This document shows positions 45,356 to 53,776 of a stretch of DNA of 64,000 bases, in pieces. Below the pieces are notes generated by a model that did no database searches, was not told the origin of the DNA, and saw only the letters and a program-made list of their open reading frames with translations. The stretch spans positions 248,001 through 312,000 of the forward strand of contig CP036296.1 of assembly GCA_007751255.1 (NCBI GenBank), written 5' to 3'. The number at the start of each line of letters is the position of its first letter. Position 1 is the first letter of the stretch. A program made the translations under genes and the position numbers. The stretch comes from Engelhardtia mirabilis (GTDB taxonomy: Bacteria > Planctomycetota > UBA1135 > GCA-002686595).

Positions 45356-45533
45356 CACGGCCGCTCCGGGATCAGGCGACTCCAGGGTCCCGTGGTTGGA
45401 TTCTTACATGGCCCGGAGGGGTCCCCGCGGGCCTGTCGGCCCTCCCCGGCCCGCCTAACAGCGTTGTCATCTGCGTCCGGCGGGGGCGGCCTACGGTCGA
45501 GCACGGTCCACATCTCCCTACCTGGAGGTCCCC

Positions 45534-47930
45534 GTGTCTCTTTCGATCCCCCGCACGCTCGCTCAGCGCACGGCCGGCGGCCTGACGGTCGCCGCCCTCG
45601 GCGCTTTCGGCGTCTACCTGGCTGCCGGCCCCGCGTCCTCTTCCCCGCCCGCCCCCCCGGCCCCCGCCCAAGCCGGCGGCCCCAATCGGATCGTCGCCTG
45701 GAACGACCTGGGGATGCACTGCATCGACCCGGACTTCTCGGTCTTCGTGATCCTGCCGCCCTACAACAACATCCACACCCAGCTGATGTCCGGCGGCCAG
45801 CTCGTGACCAGCGGCATCGGCATCTCGATCACCTACGAGGCCATCGCCGACCCCCAGGGTTCGATCAACAGCACGTCGATCGGCAAGACGAACTTCTGGG
45901 ACTACGAAGAGGCCGTCTTCGGCGTCGACCTGCCCCTGGACGAGGGCCTCGCGGGCTACTCGATGCCCGGGCCGAACAACGTGCCCCAGGGCATGGACTA
46001 CGACCCGACCTGGGAGTGGCACGCGGCCGAGGGCATTCCGCTCACGCCCTTCGACGACGCGGGCCAGAAGAACCCCTACCCGCTGTTCCGGATCGTCGCG
46101 CGCAACACCCAGGGCCAGGTGTTGGCCTCGACGGTGACGACGGTGCCCAACTCCGAAGAGCTGAGCTGCAACCAGTGCCACGCTTCGGCCGCCAATCCCC
46201 TGGCGCGGCCCGCCGCGGGCTGGGCCTACGATCCTGACCCGCTGGTCGACGATCGCCTGAACATCATCGCCCTGCACGACGACCTGAACGCCGCCAGCGC
46301 GCTGTTCCAGTCCGCTTCGGCGGCGGTCGGCTACGACCCGGGCGGACTGCAGGCGACCTTGGCCGGGGGCACGCCGATCCTGTGTGCCTCCTGCCACGGG
46401 TCGAACGCCCTGCCCGGCACCGGCGTCGCGGGCATCACGCCCATGACCCAGGCCATGCACAACGGGCACGCCAGCGTGATGACACCTGATAGCGTGACCC
46501 TGAACGAGGTCGTCAAGCGCGACGCCTGCTACAGCTGTCACCCGGGCTTCGAGACCCAGTGTCTGCGCGGCGCGATGGGCAAGGCGGTCGGCGACGACGC
46601 CGACTTCCGCATGTCCTGCCAGAGTTGCCACGGCTCGATGGAGCTGGTCGGTGACCCCGATCGCATCGGCTGGTTCGAAGAGCCCAACTGCCAGCAGTGC
46701 CACTCGGGCACCGCGACGGACAACCTGGGCGAGATTCGCTTCGACTCGGTCTTCGACGCCATGGGCAATGTCCACGTGCCGACGAACCAGACCTTCGCGA
46801 CGACGCCCGACACGCCCGCGGAAGGCTTCTCGCTGTACCGCTTCTCGACCGGCCACGGTGGGCTGCAGTGCTCGGCGTGCCACGGTTCGCCGCACGCGAT
46901 CTTCCCGACGTCGGAGGCCAACGACGACATCCAGCCGACCCTGATCCAGGGCCACGGTGGGACGATCAACGAGTGCTCGTCGTGCCACGCCAGCCTGGAG
47001 GACAACCAGTTGGTCGGTCCCCACGGGATGCACCCCGCGACCGCCAGTTGGGCCAATGGCAAGCACGGCGACATCGTCGAGCAGCAGGGCTCGTCGTCCT
47101 GCAAGGCTTGTCACGGCGCGGACTCGCGTAGCACGGTGCTCTCGCAGACCCATGCCCCGCGTAGCTTCAACACCAAGTTCGGGCCGATCTCGTACTTCGA
47201 CGGCGCCAACGTGACCTGCTACGGCTGCCACAACGGCCCGAACAGCGAATCCACCAACAACAACCACGCGCCCGTGGTTCCCAACCTGAACGCCGCCGGA
47301 CCCACGGACCAGCCGATCACGATCGCGCTGGGAGGTTCGGATGCCGACGGGGACTCCCTGGTCGGTCGCATCGTCGACCAGCCCGACGGTGGCAAGGTCG
47401 GCCTGATCGGAACCACGGCGACCTTCATCGCCGACAAGGGCTTCCAGGGCATCACGTCGTTCACCTACGCGGCCTTCGACGGCGACGAGGACTCGAACCT
47501 CGGCACCGTCACGGTGCAGGTCGGCGCGCCGGCCTGTGCGGGCGTGATCGAGCTCGAGGGCTTCGGTTGCCCGGGTAGCGGCGGGTTCATGCCGTACCTG
47601 CAGGCGAGCGGCTGCCCGACGCCGGGCGGCTCGGTGGACCTGACCCTGTCGAACGCCGTCGGTGGCGGGCAGACCCTGTTCGCGATCGGAACCGGCCTCG
47701 GCATCTCCGAGCTGATCCCCGGTTGCATCCTGCGTACCGACCCGCTGCTGCTGCTCTCGTCGGCCTTCGGGCTCGGCGGGGCGGCGCCCGGCGACGGCTC
47801 GCTGCAGGTGACCCTGCCCTTCGGCCCGGCCGCGCCGGTCGCGACCTGGACGATCCAGGCCTGGGTCATCGACCCGGGGGCCCCGGGCTTCCTGTCGAGC
47901 TCCAACGCCGTGGTCCTGGACGTGCAGTAG
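45534..47930 (+). CDS. Secreted nine-haem c-type cytochrome with a C-terminal shared domain
   Basis: 798 residues from GTG 45534, with GGAGG seven bases upstream. A signal segment covers ~1-31, followed by a Pro/Ala linker. Nine CxxCH haem-binding motifs are seen (CNQCH, CASCH, CYSCH, CQSCH, CQQCH, CSACH, CSSCH, CKACH, CYGCH) between residues ~200 and ~570, so a multihaem electron carrier. After it comes an Ig-like/cadherin-type stretch (GSDADGDSLVGRIVDQP … FTYAAFDGDEDSN), then the ~120-residue C-terminal domain shared with the ELWxTDGT proteins (ending SSSNAVVLDVQ). Location is periplasmic or on the surface; its redox partner is unknown. It follows the mobile island and has its own terminator. 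Confidence 0.85.
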   Translation: MSLSIPRTLAQRTAGGLTVAALGAFGVYLAAGPASSSPPAPPAPAQAGGPNRIVAWNDLGMHCIDPDFSVFVILPPYNNIHTQLMSGGQLVTSGIGISITYEAIADPQGSINSTSIGKTNFWDYEEAVFGVDLPLDEGLAGYSMPGPNNVPQGMDYDPTWEWHAAEGIPLTPFDDAGQKNPYPLFRIVARNTQGQVLASTVTTVPNSEELSCNQCHASAANPLARPAAGWAYDPDPLVDDRLNIIALHDDLNAASALFQSASAAVGYDPGGLQATLAGGTPILCASCHGSNALPGTGVAGITPMTQAMHNGHASVMTPDSVTLNEVVKRDACYSCHPGFETQCLRGAMGKAVGDDADFRMSCQSCHGSMELVGDPDRIGWFEEPNCQQCHSGTATDNLGEIRFDSVFDAMGNVHVPTNQTFATTPDTPAEGFSLYRFSTGHGGLQCSACHGSPHAIFPTSEANDDIQPTLIQGHGGTINECSSCHASLEDNQLVGPHGMHPATASWANGKHGDIVEQQGSSSCKACHGADSRSTVLSQTHAPRSFNTKFGPISYFDGANVTCYGCHNGPNSESTNNNHAPVVPNLNAAGPTDQPITIALGGSDADGDSLVGRIVDQPDGGKVGLIGTTATFIADKGFQGITSFTYAAFDGDEDSNLGTVTVQVGAPACAGVIELEGFGCPGSGGFMPYLQASGCPTPGGSVDLTLSNAVGGGQTLFAIGTGLGISELIPGCILRTDPLLLLSSAFGLGGAAPGDGSLQVTLPFGPAAPVATWTIQAWVIDPGAPGFLSSSNAVVLDVQ

Positions 47931-47938
47931 GGCCGGTG

Positions 47939-47975
47939 GCCGGCCGCGGGAGCTGTAGGGCAGCCCGCGGCCGGC
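47939..47975 (+). terminator. Stem-loop terminator after the cytochrome gene
   Basis: Perfect 12-bp stem GCCGGCCGCGGG / CCCGCGGCCGGC with a 13-base loop, nine bases after the stop. Confidence 0.65.
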
Positions 47976-48136
47976 GCCGATCCCGCCTCGAGCGGTTGGC
48001 CTCGCGGCCCGCCGCGGCGCAGGTCCCGATGGGGCCACGCCGCCGCGGGCCGCGCTCGCTCAGGGCCTCGGCCCGCGCGCGGGGGGTGTGCTAGCCTTCG
48101 GCCCGGGAGGATGCCTACCGTCCGTTCGGGGCTCTC

Positions 48137-49324
48137 GTGAACTCTCCTTCCATGTCCAACAGCCCCGCTCGAGGAGCGGTCGGCGGCCCCGGTCGCCTGA
48201 GTCGATGGTGCCTGCGGGCAGTGCTCGTCGCCGTCTCCACGGCGGCCGGCCTGGTCGCCGTGGAGGCCTCCGCGCGCCAGATCGGCGCGCCCCCGACCCA
48301 GCTCGCGGGCCCGGACAAGACCCTGTGCCGCCCGCTCAAGGACCGCAGTGGCCTGCGCTACGAGCTGGTCCCCGCCCAACGCGCCAAGCAGGTGCTCTCC
48401 GCCTGGGGCGATCGGCCCCAGTCGACGGTGACCTACTCGGTCAACCGCTACGGCTACCGCGGCCAGGCCGTGGCGCAGCCCAAGCCCGAAGGCGAGTTTC
48501 GCATCGTGGTCATCGGCGACTCCTTCGTCTTCGGGTCGCTGGTGGACGACGACGACACCCTGCCGCAGCAGCTGGAGTGGGAGCTGGCCCGGCGTCTGGG
48601 CCACGAGCGCGTGCGCGTGGTCAACCTGGGCGTGCCCGGCTATCAGATCCGGCAGGTGCGCGAGACCCTCGAGCGGCGCACCCTGCAGCTCGAGCCGGAC
48701 CTGGTCCTGATGAACCTGTTCGTCAACGACGCGGTCGACACGCCCGTCACCTACAAGGGCGAGGTCGAGGACACGGATCCGCTGCCCGAGATCCCCGAGC
48801 TGAACTGGATCGTGCGGCTGGGCCTGACCGGCGGGCAGTGGGGCGCAGAGGGCCGCACCGTCCAGGAGCGGCTGACCGGATGGTTGCGCCAGCGCTCGGT
48901 GGTGGTCGACACCCTGGCCAATCGCCTCTACCAGTCGCTGTTCGAGAGCGGGAACATCAAGCAGCACCAGCACCGCTGGCGCGAGGGCGGCGACGGCTAC
49001 GGGCGCGTGCTGGCGACCATCGACCGCGGACGCGAGCTTGGCGACCAGACGGGCTTCGAGTTCCACGTCAGCATGTACCCGATCCTCGCGCACCTGGACG
49101 ACTACCCCATGGCGGAGCTGCACGAGCGGCTGCGCGGCGCCTGCGAGGCGCGTGGCCTGCGCTTCCACGACTTCCTGCCGACGCTCGTGCCCTACGCGCC
49201 GCAGACACTGTGGGCTCACGAGCAGGACCACCATCCCAGCGGCTTCTGCCACGGGCTCACGGCGCGGCAGCTGGCGGACGAGCTCGCGCCGAGGATCGAG
49301 GCGCGGCTGGCCGGCGAGGGCTGA
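48137..49324 (+). CDS. Membrane-anchored SGNH/GDSL hydrolase-like protein
   Basis: 395 residues from GTG 48137. One membrane helix at ~27-45 (LRAVLVAVSTAAGLVAV), so a type II anchor. The SGNH block I is present as VVIGDSFVFG (Ser129). The expected C-terminal Asp-x-x-His is seen as DHHPSGFCHG near 370. A helical middle (QVRETLERRTLQL … LANRLYQSLF) follows. Members of this group often act in O-acetylation or de-acetylation of exopolysaccharides; the substrate is inferred only. It starts 206 bp after the cytochrome gene. Confidence 0.8.
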   Translation: MNSPSMSNSPARGAVGGPGRLSRWCLRAVLVAVSTAAGLVAVEASARQIGAPPTQLAGPDKTLCRPLKDRSGLRYELVPAQRAKQVLSAWGDRPQSTVTYSVNRYGYRGQAVAQPKPEGEFRIVVIGDSFVFGSLVDDDDTLPQQLEWELARRLGHERVRVVNLGVPGYQIRQVRETLERRTLQLEPDLVLMNLFVNDAVDTPVTYKGEVEDTDPLPEIPELNWIVRLGLTGGQWGAEGRTVQERLTGWLRQRSVVVDTLANRLYQSLFESGNIKQHQHRWREGGDGYGRVLATIDRGRELGDQTGFEFHVSMYPILAHLDDYPMAELHERLRGACEARGLRFHDFLPTLVPYAPQTLWAHEQDHHPSGFCHGLTARQLADELAPRIEARLAGEG

Positions 49325-49492
49325 ACTCGGGCGCGACGCGCGTCGCCGATCGCGCGCCGCGACCGGTGGTGGGCGGATTCGCGGGACTCAGGGTCTCGAC
49401 GCGGCGGGTCCCCCGCCAACGGGGCGAGCCAAAAGGCTACTCTCCCGCGCTGTGAGGCCAGACCGCCCCGACCGCGCGCAGCCGATCGCGCC

Positions 49493-51289
49493 ATGACCAG
49501 CGACGTCGCGCTCCTGCTGGGAGTCCTCGCGCTCACGATCTTCCTGATCGTGAGTGAACGCCTGCGGGTCGACGTGGTCGCCATGCTGGTGATGGTCACC
49601 CTGCCGTGGCTCGGGCTGCTCGAGCCCGAACAGGCCTTCAGCGGCTTCTCCCGCGGAGCGGTGGTCTCGATCATCGCGGTCATGATCATGGGCCACGGCC
49701 TGGAGCGGACCGGGATGACCAGCCTGCTCGCCGGCCCGATCCTGGACCTGGGCGGCCGCAGTCCGCGCCGGCTCCTCGCCACGCTCCTCGCCTCGATCAG
49801 TGGTGTGAGTGCGTTCATGCAGAACATCGGCGCGGCGGCCCTGTTCCTGCCGGTCGGGGTCCGCATCGGCCGCGAGGGCGCCCTGCGCACCAGCCAGCTG
49901 CTGATGCCCATGGGCTTCGCCGCGATCCTCGGCGGGACCCTGTCGATGGTCGGCTCGAGCCCGCTGATCGTCGTCAACGACCTGGTCTCGGCCAACGGTC
50001 TGGAGCGCTTCGACCTGTTCGCGGTGACGCCCATCGGTCTGGCGCTGGTGGTCGCCGGCATCGCCTTCTTCGTCGCCTTCGGCAGCGGCGTGCTGCCCGA
50101 GCGGGTGGACGCGGCCGAAGCTCGGGCACACCCGGCGCGCAGCGACGTGCTCGCCTCCTGGTCGCTGCTGGACCACGTCGAGGAGGCGATGGTGCCGGCC
50201 GACAGCTCCCTGGTGGGGCTCACGCGCAAAGAGGCGTCGCTGCTGTCGCGCTTCGGCGTGCACGTCCTGGCGGTGCGCCAGCTCGGCCGCACCGTCTTCG
50301 CGCCCGACCTGCAGACGGTCTTCGCCGCCGGTCAGCGCCTGGCCCTGATGGGCAGGCCGGCGGACATCGAGCGGATGGTCCAGGAGTGCGGCGTGCGTCC
50401 GAGGCGACACGTAGAGCGCTTCCCCGAGCTGCGCCGGAGCGACCGCGCGGGGCTCGCGGAGCTGCTCGTGGCGCCGCGTTCGGAGCTGGTCGGCAAGTCC
50501 GTGCGCGAGATCGGCATGCGCCGCAACTGGGGCGTCGAGCCCCTCTCGCTCCTGGCAGGTGGACAGAAGCTCGACCGGGACTTCGGGCAACGGCCGCTCG
50601 AGGCCGGGGATCTGCTCCTGGTCCAAGGACCCGCGCGACGGATCCGCGAGGTCCAGGAGCAGCGCGGGTTCGTGCTGCTCACGCCCCTGGGCGATGAGAG
50701 CGTCGACCATGGGCGGGGGCGGCGGGCGATCGTCTGCTTCGTGGGCGCGATCGCGCTCGGCCTGGCCGGGGTCTCGCTCCCGGTGGCCCTGTTCACCGGC
50801 GCCGTGGCGACGATCGTGCTCGGCGTCGTGACGGTCGACCAGGCCTACCAGGCCGTGAGCTGGCGGACCGTGTTCTTGCTGGCCGGGCTGATTCCCCTGG
50901 GCATCGCGATGCGCTCGACCGGTGCCGCCGACTACCTGGCCGGGCTGATGTTCCACGGCCTCGAGGGCGCGCCCGTGCTCATGGTCCTGGGCGCCGTGGC
51001 CCTCTTGGCCAGCGTCCTGTCGCTGTTCATGTCCAGTGTCGCCGCGACGATCGTCGTCGCGCCCCTGGCCATGAACCTGGGCGTGCTGTGCGGCATCGAT
51101 CAACGTGCGATGGCCCTCTTGGTCGGCATCTGCGCCCAGAACTCGTTCCTGCTCCCGACCCACCAGGTCAACGCGCTGCTGATGGCCCCGGGCGGCTACC
51201 GCAACTCGGACTACCTCCGCGCGGGCGGCGCGCTGACGGTGCTGTTCCTGCCGATCGCGGTGGGCGGTGTGTGGCTGCTGTGGACTTGA
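49493..51289 (+). CDS. SLC13/DASS-type transporter with two central RCK_C (TrkA-C) domains
   Basis: 598 residues. The N-terminal half has about five membrane helices (LLLGVLALTIFLIVSERL, VVAMLVMVTLPWLGLL, and a TGMTSLLAGPIL loop) with the SLC13 motif MQNIGAAALFLPV. A cytoplasmic insert at ~215-385 holds two TrkA-C-type regulatory domains (for example ELLVAPRSELVGKSVREIG … GDLLLVQGP). The C-terminal helices follow (AFLAGLIPLGIAMRSTG-like, SSVAATIVVAPLAMNLG, FLLPTHQVNALL). This is the architecture of sodium/sulfate- or dicarboxylate-type transporters with nucleotide- or ligand-gated domains. The transported ion is not known. Confidence 0.85.
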   Translation: MTSDVALLLGVLALTIFLIVSERLRVDVVAMLVMVTLPWLGLLEPEQAFSGFSRGAVVSIIAVMIMGHGLERTGMTSLLAGPILDLGGRSPRRLLATLLASISGVSAFMQNIGAAALFLPVGVRIGREGALRTSQLLMPMGFAAILGGTLSMVGSSPLIVVNDLVSANGLERFDLFAVTPIGLALVVAGIAFFVAFGSGVLPERVDAAEARAHPARSDVLASWSLLDHVEEAMVPADSSLVGLTRKEASLLSRFGVHVLAVRQLGRTVFAPDLQTVFAAGQRLALMGRPADIERMVQECGVRPRRHVERFPELRRSDRAGLAELLVAPRSELVGKSVREIGMRRNWGVEPLSLLAGGQKLDRDFGQRPLEAGDLLLVQGPARRIREVQEQRGFVLLTPLGDESVDHGRGRRAIVCFVGAIALGLAGVSLPVALFTGAVATIVLGVVTVDQAYQAVSWRTVFLLAGLIPLGIAMRSTGAADYLAGLMFHGLEGAPVLMVLGAVALLASVLSLFMSSVAATIVVAPLAMNLGVLCGIDQRAMALLVGICAQNSFLLPTHQVNALLMAPGGYRNSDYLRAGGALTVLFLPIAVGGVWLLWT

Positions 51290-51298
51290 CGGCGACCG

Positions 51299-51329
51299 GG
51301 CGCCGGCGTTGCCGAGGCACGCCGGCGCC
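51299..51329. terminator. Bidirectional stem-loop terminator
   Basis: Perfect 11-bp stem GGCGCCGGCGT / ACGCCGGCGCC with a 9-base loop, in the gap between the convergent transporter and aldo/keto reductase genes. Confidence 0.65.
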
Positions 51330-51334
51330 GCGAT

Positions 51335-52261
51335 TCAGCCCATGACGTCCGCGATGGCCCGCTCGCGCCAGGCGGCGTCCGGCAGGGGGCCCACGCCGGC
51401 GGCCATGTTGTCGAGCAGGTGGTGGGGCTTGGACGTCGCGGGGATCGGGCAGGTCACCGCCGGGTGGCCGAGCAGGAACTTCAGGAAGACCTGGGCCCAA
51501 CTGCGGCAACCGAGCTCGGTGGCCCAGTCCGGGACCGCGCGCTCGCCGACCTTCTCGAACAGGCCGCCGCGCTGGAACGGGCGCATGACCAGCACCGCGA
51601 CCCCGTGGTCGAGGGCGGCGGGCAGCACCCGCGCCTCCACCTCGCGCTCGGCCAGGGAATAGGGGATCTGCACGAAGTCGATCTCGCCCCCGGCGATCAG
51701 CTTCTCGACCTGCTCGAAGTCGCGCATCTCGGTCACGCCGATGTAGCGCACGCGGCCCGATGCCTTCCACTCGCGCAGGGTCGCGAGCTGGACCTCGAGG
51801 TCGACCAGGTTGTGGACCTGCAGGAGGTCGAAGCGCTCCGTGCCCATGCGCTGCTCGGAGGTCTCCATCTGTTCGATCCCCGCCTCGCGCCCCTTGTCGG
51901 TCCAGACCTTGGTGGCGTGGAAGGCGTCGTCGCGACCCACGCGGCGCAAGAGCTCGCCGACGACCGACTCGGCCTGGCCGTACATGGGCGAGGAGTCGAT
52001 CAGGCTGCCGCCCAGGTCGAGGAAGTCGCCCATGACCGTGACCAAGTCGGCGCTGACCGTGGCCGGGTCGACGTCGAAGGTGCGCGAGGTGCCCAGGCCG
52101 ATCATCGGCAAGAGCTCGCCGCTGCGCGGGATGCGCTTGCGGCGGATCGCGACGCGGGTCGCGCTGGCTTCTTGGGCCCCGCGGCTCGAAGCGGCCAGGG
52201 CGGGCACGGCGATGGCCCCCGCGGCGAGGCCCCCCAACAGTCGTCGGCGATCGGTGTTCAT
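51335..52261 (-). CDS. Tat-exported aldo/keto reductase
   Basis: 308 residues. The N terminus MNTDRRRLLGGLAAG is a twin-arginine signal, so the enzyme is exported folded. The aldo/keto reductase fold is clear: the catalytic Asp89 and Tyr94 in DSSPMYG, Lys118 in HATKVW and His150 in LLQVHN. The phosphate-binding region follows near VEARVLPAALDHG. Enzymes of this family reduce aldehydes or ketones with NADPH. Tat export is unusual for a family that normally uses free NADPH, so the mature protein may have another role. Substrate unknown. Confidence 0.82.
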   Translation of the reverse strand: MNTDRRRLLGGLAAGAIAVPALAASSRGAQEASATRVAIRRKRIPRSGELLPMIGLGTSRTFDVDPATVSADLVTVMGDFLDLGGSLIDSSPMYGQAESVVGELLRRVGRDDAFHATKVWTDKGREAGIEQMETSEQRMGTERFDLLQVHNLVDLEVQLATLREWKASGRVRYIGVTEMRDFEQVEKLIAGGEIDFVQIPYSLAEREVEARVLPAALDHGVAVLVMRPFQRGGLFEKVGERAVPDWATELGCRSWAQVFLKFLLGHPAVTCPIPATSKPHHLLDNMAAGVGPLPDAAWRERAIADVMG

Positions 52262-52441
52262 GGGCGGAGGCTATCCGGCCGGGGCGACTTTGCGCGCGCT
52301 CGTCCTCGTCCGCCGAAGTCCGCCGCGCGGCGCGGGGACTCCCCGTGCCCTCTCCACGTGCGCCGTGCACCCGGCCGGGAGCCCAGACGCCGACCGGGTC
52401 TTGTTGCGGCGAGTCCCGTCCGAGCCGCGGGCGAGCTCCGC

Positions 52442-52996
52442 TCAGGCGCGGTCGGCCAAGCGCTGGTCGATGCGGACGAGGATGTCGCGGATCTCGTCCA
52501 GGGTCCCGCTCTCCCGCATGGGGACCGCAGGGACCGCGGCCGCGCGCTCGCTCGAATCGTCGCGCAGGGTCACGCGATCGCGCTGTTCCAGGACGCGATC
52601 GCGAAACTCCTCGGCATTGGCGACGCCGGGCAGGACCGCCTGTCCCGTGGCCGCGCCCTGCCCACCCCCGGCGGTCTCGATCGTCAGGCTGCACAGGCCC
52701 AGGTAGCGCAGGATCGGCCCTTCGTTCAGGGCCAGGTCCGTGATCTTGTCGAGCGGGATGCTCTTCTGGACCTTGAACAGCACCCCGCGTCGAACCTTGA
52801 GCGTGCGCGGCGTCAGCTCGCAGACCAAGTTCTTGTACTGCTGCTGGTGAATGCCCCGCCCCAGGATCAGCCAGAAGGGAATCAGCGGGATCATGACGAA
52901 GCTGAAGAGCATCCCGGCCAGCGCCTGCAGCATGAAGTAGCGCGGCAGGCGCGGGTCGAACTCGGCTCGGGCGAGGATCACGTCGTTCTGGGCCAT
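52442..52996 (-). CDS. Membrane protein with a bacterial PH (DUF304/YdbT-like) domain
   Basis: 184 residues. Membrane helix/helices at ~18-47 (FMLQALAGMLFSFVMIPLIPFWLILG). Next comes the YdbT-like PH domain (residues ~55-130), with YKNLVCELTPRTLKVRRGVLFKVQKSIPLDKITDLAL, the recurring core of bacterial PH domains. The last ~50 residues are a charged helix. Such proteins sit on the inner membrane with the PH part in the cytoplasm; function unknown. Only nine bases separate its start codon from the MITE-like element, so the element may supply part of its ribosome-binding site or promoter. Confidence 0.8.
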   Translation of the reverse strand: MAQNDVILARAEFDPRLPRYFMLQALAGMLFSFVMIPLIPFWLILGRGIHQQQYKNLVCELTPRTLKVRRGVLFKVQKSIPLDKITDLALNEGPILRYLGLCSLTIETAGGGQGAATGQAVLPGVANAEEFRDRVLEQRDRVTLRDDSSERAAAVPAVPMRESGTLDEIRDILVRIDQRLADRA

Positions 52997-53005
52997 GGCC
53001 TGATC

Positions 53006-53172
53006 CTAGTGTCCTGGATCAGAAATTCGGCGTCACTGCCCGGAGGTCCGATCGATGCTGGCTAGGCGCGTCGACGACGCGTATCCGCTGCGATACTCGG
53101 AGGAGGCGCTGGTGACGCCAGCGGCGATCGGAGCCCGGGAAGTGACGCCGAATTTCCGATCCAGGACACTAG
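53006..53172. mobile_element. MITE-like element with ~38-bp terminal inverted repeats
   Basis: 167 bp. The ends read CTAGTGTCCTGGATC inward on both strands and continue as GAAATTCGGCGTCAC, with two or three mismatches over ~38 bp. CTAG at each end fits TA-target insertion as in IS630/Tc1-mariner elements. The centre contains palindromes (GCGTCGACGACGC near 53070 and CGCTGGTGACGCCAGCG near 53108) and no coding capacity. Confidence 0.8.
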
Positions 53173-53247
53173 CCCGCTTCGATCACCAGGATCCGTGGCC
53201 AGTGCGTCCAACTCGTCCGCTTCACGCCAACACAGGTGTCCGCGTCG

Positions 53248-53733
53248 TCAATCCACGTGCTGGTCGATCAGGATCGGGTTGCCGTCCGGATCGGTCAGCA
53301 CGAAGTGGGCCGGGCCGGTGGATTCGGGATCGGCGGCCGTGGTGAGCTCGAGGCCGCGCTCCTGGGCCAGGCGCTGCAGTTCGCGCACGTCCGTGAACTC
53401 CTCCGGGTGCTGGCCGGACCTCGCCCAGCCGGGGTTGAAGGTCAAGAGGTTGCGCTCGAACATTCCCTGGAACAGGCCGACCACCGCCTCGCCGTTGCGC
53501 AGCACGATCCAGTTGTGCTCGGGGTTGCCGCCGATCTGGGCGAAGCCGAGCTTCTCGTAGAAGGCGCGGGACGCGGACAGGTCCTTGACGGCGAGGCTGA
53601 CGGAGAAGGATCCGAGTTCCATGGGTTGTTCCGGTCGAGGGGTGGGCAGTTGGTCGGTGGGGGCGGCGTCCTGGCCGCCGACGAGCGGCGCGAGGGCCAG
53701 TGCCACTAGGGCGGCGTTCGCGGTTATCTTCAT
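53248..53733 (-). CDS. Exported VOC (glyoxalase/bleomycin resistance) family protein
   Basis: 161 residues. A cleavable signal peptide (MKITANAALVALALAPLVGG) precedes the VOC fold: SVSLAVKDLSASRAFYEKLGF, then EHNWIVLRNGEAVVGLF and FVLTDPDGNPILID. The family's metal ligands are only partly visible (a Glu/Asp near the second half and a C-terminal DQHVD), so enzymatic activity is uncertain. The export signal is unusual for VOC proteins, which are usually cytoplasmic. Divergent from the AraC regulator, 43 bp apart. Confidence 0.78.
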   Translation of the reverse strand: MKITANAALVALALAPLVGGQDAAPTDQLPTPRPEQPMELGSFSVSLAVKDLSASRAFYEKLGFAQIGGNPEHNWIVLRNGEAVVGLFQGMFERNLLTFNPGWARSGQHPEEFTDVRELQRLAQERGLELTTAADPESTGPAHFVLTDPDGNPILIDQHVD

Positions 53734-53776
53734 GCCCGAGGTGTAAGGCAGCGGCGGCGGGGCCGCTCTACGGATC

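Larger units (their letters stand above)
44887..45533. other. Right edge of the mobile island, no gene
   Basis: Holds the inverted IS end at 44992-45016 and repeat copies B and C. It also has two near-tandem ~25-bp units at about 45037-45086 (GACCACCACGAGTTCGGCCA / GACCACCCGCGGTTCGGCCA). No transposase coding region remains here. The last 50 bases before 45534 carry the ribosome-binding site of the cytochrome gene. Confidence 0.6.
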
